From Treponema sp. (GTDB lineage: Bacteria > Spirochaetota > Spirochaetia > Treponematales > Treponemataceae): a stretch of DNA of 64,000 nt. Below, piece by piece: positions 32,589 through 41,929 of this stretch. The stretch is from the NCBI GenBank assembly GCA_024682655.1, contig JAIKYZ010000037.1:1-64000 (forward strand), given 5' to 3'. How positions within the stretch are numbered: position 1 is the stretch's first letter; every line of letters begins with the position of its first letter. Below the pieces are notes generated by a model. That model was not told the origin of the DNA and did no database searches. It saw only the letters and a program-made list of their open reading frames with translations. Position numbers and translations under genes: made by a program.

Positions 32589-33317
32589 TTATTTATTTTT
32601 ATTAATTATTTTTGTTTCGTACTTTCCTGTTGCAATTTCTATGAATCTTACAAAAAGTGAAACTTTATTATCCTGATTCAAGGCATTCCAGATTTTGTCG
32701 GTCAATTGATTGATATCACCTTCAAGTTCAACCTTAACAGGTTCGCCTTCAAAACTTGGAAGAGGATTTCCGTCCCCCTGATAAGTGTGGATGTAACGTC
32801 CTTCTCCTGCCTGTGGATTTTCGTAATCAAAAGTCTGGCGGAGAACACAGTCAGGATTTCCACTGTCACTTTTTAATATTGAAAGTGAGTAGTTTAGGCT
32901 CCCTCCTTCAATATCCAAAAGTGAAGAAATTCTTGGAGTGTAGTTTGGTGCATCGTGTTCATATTTACGACTTCTTAAAGATTCTTCAAAAGTTTTACCT
33001 TCTTTTAAACCTTCAAAGATTGTATCAGTCTGATCACCATTTGTTACGATTGTTTTATTTCCCAGCTGACGAACTGCGGCGTAAATAATCAAACTAGGAT
33101 CACCAGCGATTAATGATGGATCAAAAGCTTTTGTTCTAATTACTTCGCTTCCATTTTCCTTTTCTGTAACAAAAATTCTGTTACGACTGCCGGCACTTCT
33201 TCCCATTGTCCAATAGGCAGAAATTGCATATTTTCCATCAGCTGATTTTCCAGCAATAATTCCTCTTCCAGGATAGGAAGTTCTTGAAATCTCTTTTTCC
33301 AGATTTAATTTTTCCAT
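32589..33317 (-). CDS. purO: IMP cyclohydrolase, archaeal PurO type
   Basis: Closes the ring of FAICAR to IMP. 242 residues. Pattern SRTSYPGRGIIAGKSADGKYAISAYWTMGRSAGSRNRIFV at the N-terminus, AAVRQLGNKTIVTNGDQTDTIFEGL, and YTPRISSLLDIEGGSLNYSLSILKS are features of the IMP_cyclohyd (PurO) family, first described in archaea and also found in some bacteria, where it has no relation to PurH. This fits the cyclohydrolase-less PurH at 22.2 kb. Eleven bases downstream of the acyltransferase gene. Confidence 0.85.
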   Translation of the reverse strand: MEKLNLEKEISRTSYPGRGIIAGKSADGKYAISAYWTMGRSAGSRNRIFVTEKENGSEVIRTKAFDPSLIAGDPSLIIYAAVRQLGNKTIVTNGDQTDTIFEGLKEGKTFEESLRSRKYEHDAPNYTPRISSLLDIEGGSLNYSLSILKSDSGNPDCVLRQTFDYENPQAGEGRYIHTYQGDGNPLPSFEGEPVKVELEGDINQLTDKIWNALNQDNKVSLFVRFIEIATGKYETKIINKNK

Positions 33318-33328
33318 CTTTTAATCCT

Positions 33329-34240
33329 TTATTTTGAAAGTCTTGTTTTTTCTACTTCGTCGTGGATATCTTCCATAACTTTCATAACTGCATCTACAGT
33401 TGCCTGTTTTGGATCTGGACAATCTGCAGGAAGACCTTCAAGAATCTTGTTACGGAACTGCTTACAATTGATAAGAGGACTTGCAGTAAATCTTTCTACA
33501 TCTGGTTCAATAATATCTGCAAGCATATCTTCTGGATGTTCTGTACCAATTCTAAGGCTCATACCATTATTGGCTACACAAATCATATTATCAAAAAGTC
33601 TTAAATAACTATCAATTTCGCGTAAACCACGTTTAGTTTCTGGCTTACCTGGACGATATCTGGTTCCACTTGGGAATACAAGAATAATCTGACCGCGTTT
33701 TTTACACTGATCCATTGCTCTCATAGCGGCAAAATTAATTTTTCTTGCTTTCTGTTCCTCGGCTTCAATTGCTTCTGCAGAAACATCACCCTTTTCTTTC
33801 ATTGCTGTAATACTTCTTGTAGGATAAACGATTACTCTTGAGAAAGATTCTGAAAAACCACGAACACCAACTCCAGATTCATTTAATTTCATACCTGCAA
33901 TTGCTACAATTCGGGAAGCCATATCTTTTGCCCATTCTTCACCATAACTTTCAAGAAAATAAATAATAGAAGGTAAATCAAGATTTGAAAAATGTTCAAC
34001 TAAAATAAGTCCACTTTTGCCTTCTTTTGTTACAGAATCGTACAAAGCCTTATAATTTTCGATGTTGCCAAGACCTGAACCAGGAAGTACGTTATCACTT
34101 ACAATCTGTAACGAATACTTTCTTAAATCCATATTTGCTTCTTCGTAAACTTTTTCTTCATCGATTTTTGAAGCTGAACGAGTAAGTTTTGCCATGTCCT
34201 GAAAGAAACTGGCATACTTAACTTTTAAAGGAATACCCAT
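33329..34240 (-). CDS. Acyltransferase of the glycerol-phosphate (PlsB/PlsC) family
   Basis: Membrane-peripheral lipid acyltransferase, 303 residues. The ATG at 34240 with SD GTGAGG is chosen over the upstream GTG. Motif I EHFSNLDLP fits H-x4-D, and a later block FPSGTRYRPGKPETKRGL occupies the place of the EGTR motif (Glu replaced by Ser, Thr-Arg kept). No membrane span predicted. The FPSGTR form is met in glycerol-3-phosphate rather than 1-acyl-glycerol-phosphate acyltransferases, so the donor/acceptor is uncertain. Overlaps in transcription with purO. Confidence 0.8.
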   Translation of the reverse strand: MGIPLKVKYASFFQDMAKLTRSASKIDEEKVYEEANMDLRKYSLQIVSDNVLPGSGLGNIENYKALYDSVTKEGKSGLILVEHFSNLDLPSIIYFLESYGEEWAKDMASRIVAIAGMKLNESGVGVRGFSESFSRVIVYPTRSITAMKEKGDVSAEAIEAEEQKARKINFAAMRAMDQCKKRGQIILVFPSGTRYRPGKPETKRGLREIDSYLRLFDNMICVANNGMSLRIGTEHPEDMLADIIEPDVERFTASPLINCKQFRNKILEGLPADCPDPKQATVDAVMKVMEDIHDEVEKTRLSK

Positions 34241-34379
34241 TAAAAACCTCACTTTTTCCTTATTATTGTTGTTATTATGGCATTATAGAACTTTTTATGC
34301 CATTTGAGAACTATTACCTATTTCTTTATCTCAAATGTGGGGTAAAATATAATTGGAATATTATTAATTAGGAGTGAAA

Positions 34380-36068
34380 ATGAAAAAATCAATTGCACTT
34401 TTTATTTTAGGTGGACTTTTAATAACTTCACTTTTTGCAGGAAATACAAATCCTAATCTTAAAGAAATTGAAGATGGCGTTTTAACTATTTCGGCTATTG
34501 ATAAAGATGCAGCAGTAAAATACAAGCAGAAATACGAAGATTCTAAGGATGTAACTATTGTTACAGGAGAAAAAAATAAAAAGAATAATCCAATCACAGT
34601 AAATCTGGCTGATTTTGAAAACAAAGAAGTTTACATTGAATTTTCCTGTGATATCAAAGTAGAAACTTCAGATAAATCAGAAATTGAAATGGTTTGGATG
34701 ATTAATGATTTGGATGCCGGACTTCCAACCCTTGTGGATAAAAAAATTGCGGTTGGAGAATGGGTTCATCTTGAAGGAGAAACAGCAATTCCTTTGGGAG
34801 CAAACAAAAGTTTTTATCTTTCGGGAGCCGGAATTGACCTTGCTAAAACAAATTTCTACATCAAGAATTTTCTTTTGAGATTCACTGGTGACGGGCTGGG
34901 CAAAAATCCACCTGCCCCAGTTGATTGGAAAGCTGTTCCAAGTTTAAAAGAAGCTTATGCCCCTTATTTTACTTTTGGTATTGCCTGTGAATTAGGACCA
35001 GAACTTGCAAAAAAAGGAGTACAGGATGGAATTGCTTACCACGCCGCAAGTGTTACCCCTGGAAATGAGTTTAAGCCTGATGCAGTATTTAATTATGCCA
35101 AACCTCAAAATCAAAATTATGTAGATTTCCAGGCTGAAGACGGAAAAATCTATAAAATGCCAGATAAAATGCCTAGTTTTGGAAGAATTAAACCTTTCCT
35201 TCTAACTGCAAAAAAATTAGGTGTAAAGGTAAGAGGCCATGTTTTAGTTTGGCACAGTCAGACTCCAAAATGGTTCTTTAGAGAAGACTTTAGTACCCAG
35301 GCAAATGCCCCTTACGTTGATAGAGCTACTATGAACGCCCGCATGGAATGGTACATCAAAGAAGTTTTATCTTATGTTGATAAAGTAGAAAAAGAAAATA
35401 ACAATGGCCAGCACATCGTATATTCCTGGGATGTTGTAAACGAAGCAGTTGCAGACGGAGCAGGAGATATAAAATGGCTTAGAGAAGATAGTGACTGGTA
35501 CAAGGTTTATGGTGACGAAACTTTTATAATCAACGCCTTTAGATATGCAAATAAATACGCACCAGCAGACGTTACTCTCTGCTACAATGATTATGCCTGC
35601 TACAGCCCTACAAAACGTAAGGCAATTTGTAAAATTATTGATGAAATTAAAGCCTGCCCAGATGCCCGCATTGATGCAGTTGGTATGCAGTCTCATGTAA
35701 AATTAACAACTCCTGTAACAGGTCCTAACTCTTATGAAGAAGCTGTAGAAACTTTCTTAAGTCACGGGGTAAATGTTCAGGTTACAGAACTTGATATTGC
35801 AAATGCCAACAAACCTTACAGTTCAATTATGCTTAAGGCAAAATATAAGGAATATTTCAAATTATTCTTAAAGCACAGAGCAAAAGATGGAAATCCTGGA
35901 ATTACAGGAGTTACAATCTGGGGGGTAAGTGATAATAGAACCTGGCTCAACAATCAAAAAGAATATCAGGGACACACTCAGTATCCTCTCTTGTTTAATG
36001 AAGATTACACAGTAAAGCAGGCTTATTACGGAGTTTTGGAAGCAATAAAATCTGTAGAAGCAGAATAA
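34380..36068 (+). CDS. GH10 endo-1,4-beta-xylanase with N-terminal beta-sandwich domain
   Basis: Secreted xylan-cleaving enzyme, 562 residues. Start ATG 34380 after SD TAGGAG (track GTG is two codons earlier). Signal peptide MKKSIALFILGGLLITSLFA. Residues ~30-175 form a CBM22-like domain (VYIEFSCDIKVETSDKSEIEMVWMINDL ... FYIKNFLLRFTGDG). The GH10 barrel follows (KEAYAPYFTFGIACELGPEL, RGHVLVWHSQTPKWFF), with the acid/base Glu in SWDVVNEAVADG and the nucleophile in QVTELDIANAN. Starts just downstream of and divergent from the acyltransferase gene. Confidence 0.95.
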   Translation: MKKSIALFILGGLLITSLFAGNTNPNLKEIEDGVLTISAIDKDAAVKYKQKYEDSKDVTIVTGEKNKKNNPITVNLADFENKEVYIEFSCDIKVETSDKSEIEMVWMINDLDAGLPTLVDKKIAVGEWVHLEGETAIPLGANKSFYLSGAGIDLAKTNFYIKNFLLRFTGDGLGKNPPAPVDWKAVPSLKEAYAPYFTFGIACELGPELAKKGVQDGIAYHAASVTPGNEFKPDAVFNYAKPQNQNYVDFQAEDGKIYKMPDKMPSFGRIKPFLLTAKKLGVKVRGHVLVWHSQTPKWFFREDFSTQANAPYVDRATMNARMEWYIKEVLSYVDKVEKENNNGQHIVYSWDVVNEAVADGAGDIKWLREDSDWYKVYGDETFIINAFRYANKYAPADVTLCYNDYACYSPTKRKAICKIIDEIKACPDARIDAVGMQSHVKLTTPVTGPNSYEEAVETFLSHGVNVQVTELDIANANKPYSSIMLKAKYKEYFKLFLKHRAKDGNPGITGVTIWGVSDNRTWLNNQKEYQGHTQYPLLFNEDYTVKQAYYGVLEAIKSVEAE

Positions 36069-36113
36069 AAAACTTACAGAAAAAAACTTACGTTTACATA
36101 AAGAAAGAAAAAT

Positions 36114-36178
36114 AAAAAAAAGGTAACTGAAATTGAGTTTACTTAAATTAAATAAACTCAAAGGACAGTTACCTTTTT
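36114..36178. terminator. Two-part bidirectional terminator between xylanase and GH31
   Basis: GGTAACTG (36122-36129)/CAGTTACC (36166-36173) and inside it TTGAGTTTA (36133-36141)/TAAACTCAA (36153-36161), flanked by an A-run and a T-run, serving both convergent genes. Confidence 0.88.
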
Positions 36179-36199
36179 CTTTTAACAAATTAAAAGAAA

Positions 36200-38287
36200 T
36201 TAACGTTCAAAGACAGGAATATACTCGATTGGAGAGTCGATTGTAAGGGTCTGTCCCCCATCATATTCTTTACCTGAATGAATTTCCTTCCACTTTTGAC
36301 CTTGATTTAATGGAGGAAGATAAACAAGACGACTTCTGGCCCCGGCTTCCATTACAGGACAAACCATATATTTTGGCCCGAACATATACTGATCTTCTAC
36401 TTCCCAAGAAAGAGTATCCTGGTCAAAATCGTACATTAAAGGTCTCATTACAGGACTTCCTTTTTCGTGAGCCGCAAGCATCTGTTCTTTGATGTAAGCT
36501 TTTAAACTTGCTCTGGATTTTAAAAGCCCAGAAAGAATTTCGTAAACATCATCGCCAAAAGACCAGACTTCGTTATCCTGACCACTCTCCATCTGTTTAA
36601 TTTTATGGCCGCCAAGCTCATGATAAGCTTTTTCTGGTTTAAAGAATGGCGGTCTTTCCCCGTGTAAGCGCATAACTGGACAGAAAACAGCCCATTGGAA
36701 CCAGCGGATTAATAATTCTTTGAATTCATCAGATCTTATGTCTCCACCTAAAAATCCACCGATATCAGTTGTCCACCAGGGAATTCCCGCAATAGCCATA
36801 CTTAAACCGGCCTGTACTTGATTTCTAAAAGAAAGGAAATCTGAATGTACATCTCCGCTCCAAACTACAGCCCCGAACTTTTGACTTCCGGCCCAGGCAC
36901 ATCTTACAAGACTTAAAGGAAGTTCAACACCTTCTTCTTTAAGACCATCGTAAAATCCTTTTGCATAGTAGTAAGGATAAATATTTGAACATTCCATTGC
37001 AGGTCCCAGATGATATTTATAATGTTCAAATTCATATAGACCGTATTCTGGTTCTGCTTCATCAAGCCAGAAAAGTTGAATACCTTTCTTAAAATAATTT
37101 TCCTTACACTTTTCCCAAACATACTTTCGGGTTTCTGGATTTGTTGTATCAAAGAAAACTGTATTTCCCATCCAATCCATATTAAAACCATCTTTTTTAT
37201 CAAAAGAAATCAAAAGTCCACTTTGAGCCATTTCCTCAAAATTTTCTGAACGTTCATCAACAGTTGGCCAAACGCTAACCATTAATTTTACATCCATCTG
37301 GCTAAGTTCTTTTACCATTCCTTCTGGATCCGGCCAATCTTCAGGGTCAAATTTAAAATCCCCCTGACAAGACCAATGGAAAAAGTCAATTACAATTACA
37401 TCAAGAGGAAGTCCACGTTTTCTATATTCTCTGGCAACTTTTATAACTTCTTCCTGATTTCTATAACGGAGTTTACACTGCCAAAATCCCATTGCAAAAT
37501 CTGGCATCATTGGAGTACGGCCTGTTACGGCTGTATAATTTTCTTCTATTTCCGCAGGACTACCGCAAGTTACCCAATAATCAATTTTTTGAGTTTCTTC
37601 TGCAATCCAACTTGTACCGTTACTTGCAAAAGAGGCAGTTCCAATTGCAGGATTATTCCACAAAAAGCCGTAACCTCTTGAAGAAATTACAAAAGGTACT
37701 GTGGCCTGGGAATTTTTTTGAGAAAGTTCCCAAACTCCGCCTTTTTTATCCAAATGTGAATCCTGATACTGCCCCATTCCGAATAATTTTTCGTCATCAT
37801 AAGATTCAAAACGAACTACAGCCCTGTTATTAAATTTTCCAGGATTACTTTTTAATTCCCGGCCAGCGGTATTTGTTGGAACGCAAAAACGGTCAATTCG
37901 CCAGCGGTTTCTCCACTGTTCTTCAAAAAGTAACTGGGCGTTTTCGATTTTTCCATCTAAACCTAATTTCCAGAAACTAATCCAATTTTCATGATTTACT
38001 TTTACTAAAAGGCGGCCATTTACCAAAGTTGCAAGCTGACCTTTAGTTTCCTCGATTAAATACTCTGGGCCCTTAAAATGAGAAGCCCAAGGATAAGTAG
38101 TATCAACTTCTTTAATGGTGATTCCAGCTTCTACTGAATCAGGAGTCTCTGTTAAAGCCCAATCTTCTTTATCCATAAATCTGTCTTTTGTCATACGCAA
38201 TCGGACAGAATCCTTGCCCCATGCTTCAATCCAGACAGTTCCAAAACCATCTTTAATTACCAAGCGATTATTTTCTTTTACTAACAT
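36200..38287 (-). CDS. GH31 glycoside hydrolase, alpha-xylosidase/alpha-glucosidase type
   Basis: 695 residues from the ATG at 38287 (the track start is a TTG). No signal peptide, so cytoplasmic. N-terminal beta-sandwich (RLVIKDGFGTVWIEAWGKDSVRLRMTKDR), then the TIM barrel with DVIVIDFFHWSCQGDFKFDPEDWPDPEGMV, nucleophile Asp in QLFWLDEAEPEYG, and acid/base Asp in VVWSGDVHSDF. The PDWKFDPxxWPDP-type and WLDEAEPE segments resemble alpha-xylosidases. Likely trims alpha-linked sugars, e.g. from xyloglucan- or starch-derived oligosaccharides. Specificity unproven. Confidence 0.9.
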   Translation of the reverse strand: MLVKENNRLVIKDGFGTVWIEAWGKDSVRLRMTKDRFMDKEDWALTETPDSVEAGITIKEVDTTYPWASHFKGPEYLIEETKGQLATLVNGRLLVKVNHENWISFWKLGLDGKIENAQLLFEEQWRNRWRIDRFCVPTNTAGRELKSNPGKFNNRAVVRFESYDDEKLFGMGQYQDSHLDKKGGVWELSQKNSQATVPFVISSRGYGFLWNNPAIGTASFASNGTSWIAEETQKIDYWVTCGSPAEIEENYTAVTGRTPMMPDFAMGFWQCKLRYRNQEEVIKVAREYRKRGLPLDVIVIDFFHWSCQGDFKFDPEDWPDPEGMVKELSQMDVKLMVSVWPTVDERSENFEEMAQSGLLISFDKKDGFNMDWMGNTVFFDTTNPETRKYVWEKCKENYFKKGIQLFWLDEAEPEYGLYEFEHYKYHLGPAMECSNIYPYYYAKGFYDGLKEEGVELPLSLVRCAWAGSQKFGAVVWSGDVHSDFLSFRNQVQAGLSMAIAGIPWWTTDIGGFLGGDIRSDEFKELLIRWFQWAVFCPVMRLHGERPPFFKPEKAYHELGGHKIKQMESGQDNEVWSFGDDVYEILSGLLKSRASLKAYIKEQMLAAHEKGSPVMRPLMYDFDQDTLSWEVEDQYMFGPKYMVCPVMEAGARSRLVYLPPLNQGQKWKEIHSGKEYDGGQTLTIDSPIEYIPVFER

Positions 38288-38321
38288 AGTTTTATTGTAG
38301 ACTCTTTTTAATAAAAAAGGC

Positions 38322-38355
38322 AAAAAAAATCCGCCCCGTAATTAAACGAAGCGGA
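38322..38355 (-). terminator. Intrinsic terminator after the LivK-type gene
   Basis: On the minus strand TCCGCTTCG pairs with CGGGGCGGA (with G-U pairs) and is followed by eight T. Confidence 0.85.
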
Positions 38356-38384
38356 CATTTTATAAATTAGCCTTTTGGCTAAAC

Positions 38385-39554
38385 TTATGGCTGTACAGTT
38401 GCAGCGTATTTTTCACCCAAAGAACCATCTTCGTTTTTGATCATTTCGATCATTACAGCAGATTTTACTGGGTTGTGTTTTGTATCAAATGTTAAGTGAC
38501 CTGTTACATAGTCACCTTCGTTTGCTTCAAGAATATCACGGATTTTAGAGATATCTTTTTCTACATCTTTTGTTCCAGATTTTTCGATAGCATCTTTTAA
38601 CATGTAGATTGAGTCGTAAGAAAGAGCAGCAAATGCTGTTGGCTGACGACCAAATTTCTTTTCAAAACTTGCAACAAAGTTCTTTACTACTGGGGTTGTT
38701 GAGTCAGCAGCATAGTGATTTGAATAGAAACCATTTGTTACTTCATCACCAGCATTAGCTTTAAGACCATCCCAACCATCAGCACCAATAAGTGGAGTGT
38801 CGATTCCCTGAGCTCTGAGCTGTTTAGCAATCAAAGCAACAGTTGCATAATAATCTGGAAGGTATACTACATCTGGGTTAACATTCTTAATCTTTGTAAT
38901 CTGAGCGTTGAAATCTTTTTCGCCAGTTGCATAAGATTCTTTTGTTACTTTTCCACCAGCAGCTTCAAATGTAGCTACAAAGTTTTCCATAAGACCTACA
39001 GAATAATCGTTTCCTACATCATAAAGAATAGCAGCATTTTTGCATCCAAGATTTTCGATTGCAAATTTAGCACCTACAGTTCCCTGGAATGGGTCAATAA
39101 AACAAGCACGGAAAACCCAAGGATTTGTGTTACCAGAATCATCCATTGTGATGTTTGGAGCTGTTGCAGCAGGAGCCATCTGAATAACTTTTGTTGCTTT
39201 TGACTGTTCTGTAATAGCCTTTGTACATCCTGATGTCAAAGAACCAAGAATAATTTTACATTTATCCTGAACAGTAAGCTTTTTGAAAGCAGATACAGTT
39301 TTAGCTGGATCACCTTCATCATCTTCTGCAATTAATTCAATCTGAAGACCATTAATTCCACCAGCTGCATTAATTTCTTCTACAGCAAGAACGGCAGCAT
39401 CTTTAGCTTCAGTACCATAAACAGCTACGGCTCCTGAAAGTGGACCAATTGATCCGATTTTAATAGAAGTTGACTCTTGAGCACAAGAAGCCAAAAAACC
39501 TAAACTCATTGCAAGCAATGCTGATGTCATAATAAACTTCAATGACTTTTTCAT
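38385..39554 (-). CDS. Branched-chain amino acid ABC transporter substrate-binding lipoprotein (LivK type), orphan
   Basis: 389 residues from the ATG at 39554 with SD CGGAGG; the track start is 18 codons upstream. Lipoprotein signal MKKSLKFIMTSALLAMSLGFLASCAQ. Family Peripla_BP_6: IKIGSIGPLSGAVAVYGTEAKDAAVLAVEEINAAGG, KIILGSLTSGCTKAITEQSKA, NAAILYDVGNDYSVGLMENF, AFAALSYDSIYMLKDAIEKSGT. Type I periplasmic-binding fold for amino acids or related anions. No LivHMGF genes nearby, so permease and ATPase lie elsewhere. C-ending codons suggest strong expression. Confidence 0.93.
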   Translation of the reverse strand: MKKSLKFIMTSALLAMSLGFLASCAQESTSIKIGSIGPLSGAVAVYGTEAKDAAVLAVEEINAAGGINGLQIELIAEDDEGDPAKTVSAFKKLTVQDKCKIILGSLTSGCTKAITEQSKATKVIQMAPAATAPNITMDDSGNTNPWVFRACFIDPFQGTVGAKFAIENLGCKNAAILYDVGNDYSVGLMENFVATFEAAGGKVTKESYATGEKDFNAQITKIKNVNPDVVYLPDYYATVALIAKQLRAQGIDTPLIGADGWDGLKANAGDEVTNGFYSNHYAADSTTPVVKNFVASFEKKFGRQPTAFAALSYDSIYMLKDAIEKSGTKDVEKDISKIRDILEANEGDYVTGHLTFDTKHNPVKSAVMIEMIKNEDGSLGEKYAATVQP

Positions 39555-39697
39555 TTTGTTAATACCTCCGAAAAATTTAGTATTATTAAACTTTTTTAAT
39601 AATATCAAATATTTACAGTAAATGTAAAGATTCTATAACTTTAGACAAATAATTTTTTTTTAACTGGACAAATATTTCTATAGATGTAAACTTTTTC

Positions 39698-39725
39698 TAA
39701 AGTTTTTGTGCAAAGTGACCGATAT
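39698..39725 (+). promoter_or_regulatory. Sigma-28-like promoter upstream of lipoprotein 39742
   Basis: TAAAGTTT (39698-39705) matches the sigma-28 -35 consensus TAAAGTTT, followed after 12 bases by ACCGATAT (39718-39725), similar to GCCGATAA. The spacer is one longer than the usual 11, and the start would leave only about 10 bases of leader, so the call is tentative. Confidence 0.4.
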
Positions 39726-39741
39726 AAAAGTGAGGTTTTAT

Positions 39742-40596
39742 ATGAAAATTAATTTAACTCATAAAATTAGAAACATTCTCTTTCTTTTACTTTGCGGCAG
39801 TCTATTCTTTTCATGTCATTTTAATTGGGAATCAGAAGAAAATGAAAACCGACCTGATATTGATAATACAAGTACAGCAAGTATTAAAGTTACTTTGCAA
39901 AAATTAAGTAGCGATACCAAGTACATAAACATTTACAGAAAAGATTCTGCGGAAGATACTTATTATGCAATTGGAATTGTTTATCCAGCCGGATTTGATT
40001 CAAACAACACTTCTTATCTATTTGAAGACTTCTATGTATTAAAAGACCACAAGTATAGTTACATGGCCCGCTACACTAATGAAGACGGTTCAGTTTATAC
40101 AACTAACTGGACAGATTCTTATACTTATAGTGCTTCAAGTGGAGCTGATTCTTATTCTGTTTACAAATATTCTATTTCAGATACAAAAATCACTTTTGAT
40201 GATACCGATAACAGTTTAAAATTCCAGGCAATAAGCGGATCAATTTCTGTCACAGCGCCAAGTGGAATCTCCGATTTTTCAACAAACTTTGTTCCTGCCC
40301 TTGTAATTGCAACTTCTTCAAAGGCACAGACTTTTGAATTGACAAATACAATCATAACAACTTCTGAAAAAATCAATTTAAGAGGACTTTTACCAGAAGG
40401 TTTTTATGATGAAGATTTATCAATTGTTGGTTTACTGGGCCAGAGAACAGAAAAAAATTCAGATGACGAAGTAATGCGTGTTTATTGGACACTTCCAACT
40501 TCTGTCCCAGTTTATAAAGGCAGCTCTACAATCGAAACCTTCTCAGTTTCTTCGGAAATTGGCGACGGCGGACTTGATTATTCAAATCCAGAGTAA
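39742..40596 (+). CDS. Lipoprotein with FN3-like domain
   Basis: 284 residues from the ATG at 39742 (SD GTGAGG). Signal MKINLTHKIRNILFLLLCGSLFFSCHFN with lipobox FFSC, short acidic linker, then ASIKVTLQKLSSDTKYINIYRKDS..YSYMARYTNEDGSVYTTNWTDSYTY, strand pattern of a fibronectin type III-like domain, followed by a second beta-rich region (ISVTAPSGISDFSTNFVPALVIATSSKAQTFELTN). No enzyme motif. Surface or periplasmic; function unknown. Possibly under flagellar sigma-28 control (see promoter). Confidence 0.7.
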   Translation: MKINLTHKIRNILFLLLCGSLFFSCHFNWESEENENRPDIDNTSTASIKVTLQKLSSDTKYINIYRKDSAEDTYYAIGIVYPAGFDSNNTSYLFEDFYVLKDHKYSYMARYTNEDGSVYTTNWTDSYTYSASSGADSYSVYKYSISDTKITFDDTDNSLKFQAISGSISVTAPSGISDFSTNFVPALVIATSSKAQTFELTNTIITTSEKINLRGLLPEGFYDEDLSIVGLLGQRTEKNSDDEVMRVYWTLPTSVPVYKGSSTIETFSVSSEIGDGGLDYSNPE

Positions 40597-40607
40597 ATCA
40601 CTAAATC

Positions 40608-40636
40608 GTTCAAATGTCTTATCATGATATTTGAAC
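40608..40636. repeat. Inverted repeat upstream of the RlmL-like gene
   Basis: GTTCAAAT (40608-40615) and ATTTGAAC (40629-40636) are perfect complements around TGATAAG-like centre, followed by AAAAAA. Could be a weak terminator of the lipoprotein (U-poor) or an operator for the TetR protein encoded downstream. Undecided. Confidence 0.4.
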
Positions 40637-40666
40637 AAAAAATGTGAAAATGTTAAATTAAACACA

Positions 40667-41911
40667 ATGAATACATTATTAGCTCTTTGCGCAGTTGGCG
40701 CAGAAAAAATTCTTGGAAATGAAATAAAATTTTTAGGATATAAACTTCACTCAAACGCACCAGGCCGTGTTTCTTTTTATACAGATGATGACGGCCTTTT
40801 TCGTGCAAATTTATGTTTAAGAACTGCAGATAGAATCTATTTACAAATGGCAGAATATGATGCCTTAGATTTTGATTCCCTCTACGACGGAACTTATCAG
40901 GTAGAATGGCAGGATTTTTTAAATAAAGATTCAAAAATCGTTGTAGATAAAGTAAGAAGCTACAAAAGTAAACTCAACTCAGAACACAGCATTCAGGGAA
41001 TTGTTCACAAGGCAATTTATGCAAAACTTGGTGAAAAATGGCACATGAATACCCTTCCCGAAAGTGGTGAAGAATCTGATATCAGAGTTTATCTTGAAGA
41101 CAATAAAGTTTTTGTTCTCTTAGATCTTTCTGGACTCCCTTTACATAAAAGAGGTTACAGGGTAGATGGTGGTATTGCTCCATTAAGAGAAACAACCGCC
41201 GCAGTTTTACTTCAAGAAATGTTATGGAGAAGAAAAACTCCCCTTCATGATCCATTCTGTGGTTCTGGTACAATTCCTATTGAAGCAAGTCTTTACGCTT
41301 TTAACGTTGCTCCAGGTTTTGGACGCCGCTTTGCCTTAGAAAATCTTCCATTTTTTGATGAAAAAAGAGCAAATGAAATTAAAGCAGAAGAAGCAGCTAA
41401 AATCAGAACTGACGTTGAAGTTAGAATTACCGGTTCAGATATTGATCCAAAAGCTATTGAACGCGCTAAGAAAAATGCAGAATACGCCTGTGTAATGGCC
41501 GGTCGCGCTCTAAAATCAATTGGAATAAGCGCTCATATCCAGAGACCAGATTTTGTTCAGGCAGATTTTAAGGATTTGTCAGCCCCATACGAAAGTGGTC
41601 TTTTACTTTGTAATCCACCTTATGGCGAAAGATTGGGAGATGAAGAAGAAGCTCAAGAACTTTACCGTCAAATGGATAGTCTCTGGACAGAATTTCCTAA
41701 ATGGGATTTGGGAGTAATTACTTCTTATAAAGATTTTGAAAAAAGTTTTAATCACCCGACAGGAAATAAAAAAATCATAAAAGCTGGCAACCTTGATACT
41801 TCTTTCTATATTTACAAGAGGAATCTTCCGGAGCAAAAGATTATTAAAAATCAAAAGAAAACCGAAAATAAAAAAGATTATAAAAATAAGGGCAAAAAAG
41901 AAAAATTTTAA
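40667..41911 (+). CDS. 23S rRNA (guanine-N2)-methyltransferase, RlmL N-terminal half type
   Basis: 414 residues from the ATG at 40667. N-terminal THUMP-containing part (NTLLALCAVGAEKILGNEIKFLGYKLHSNAPGRVSFYTDDDGLFRANLCLRTADRIYLQ) then a class I SAM domain: GIAPLRETTAAVLLQEMLWRRKTPLHDPFCGSGTIPIEA (motif I) and LLLCNPPYGERLGDEEE (motif IV). This is the YpsC/RlmL family that methylates guanine N2 in 23S rRNA (G2445-like). C-terminal tail is very Lys-rich (KKTENKKDYKNKGKKEKF). The TetR gene follows 18 bases later. Confidence 0.87.
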   Translation: MNTLLALCAVGAEKILGNEIKFLGYKLHSNAPGRVSFYTDDDGLFRANLCLRTADRIYLQMAEYDALDFDSLYDGTYQVEWQDFLNKDSKIVVDKVRSYKSKLNSEHSIQGIVHKAIYAKLGEKWHMNTLPESGEESDIRVYLEDNKVFVLLDLSGLPLHKRGYRVDGGIAPLRETTAAVLLQEMLWRRKTPLHDPFCGSGTIPIEASLYAFNVAPGFGRRFALENLPFFDEKRANEIKAEEAAKIRTDVEVRITGSDIDPKAIERAKKNAEYACVMAGRALKSIGISAHIQRPDFVQADFKDLSAPYESGLLLCNPPYGERLGDEEEAQELYRQMDSLWTEFPKWDLGVITSYKDFEKSFNHPTGNKKIIKAGNLDTSFYIYKRNLPEQKIIKNQKKTENKKDYKNKGKKEKF

Positions 41912-41929
41912 TTAAAAAAGGGGTTAATA

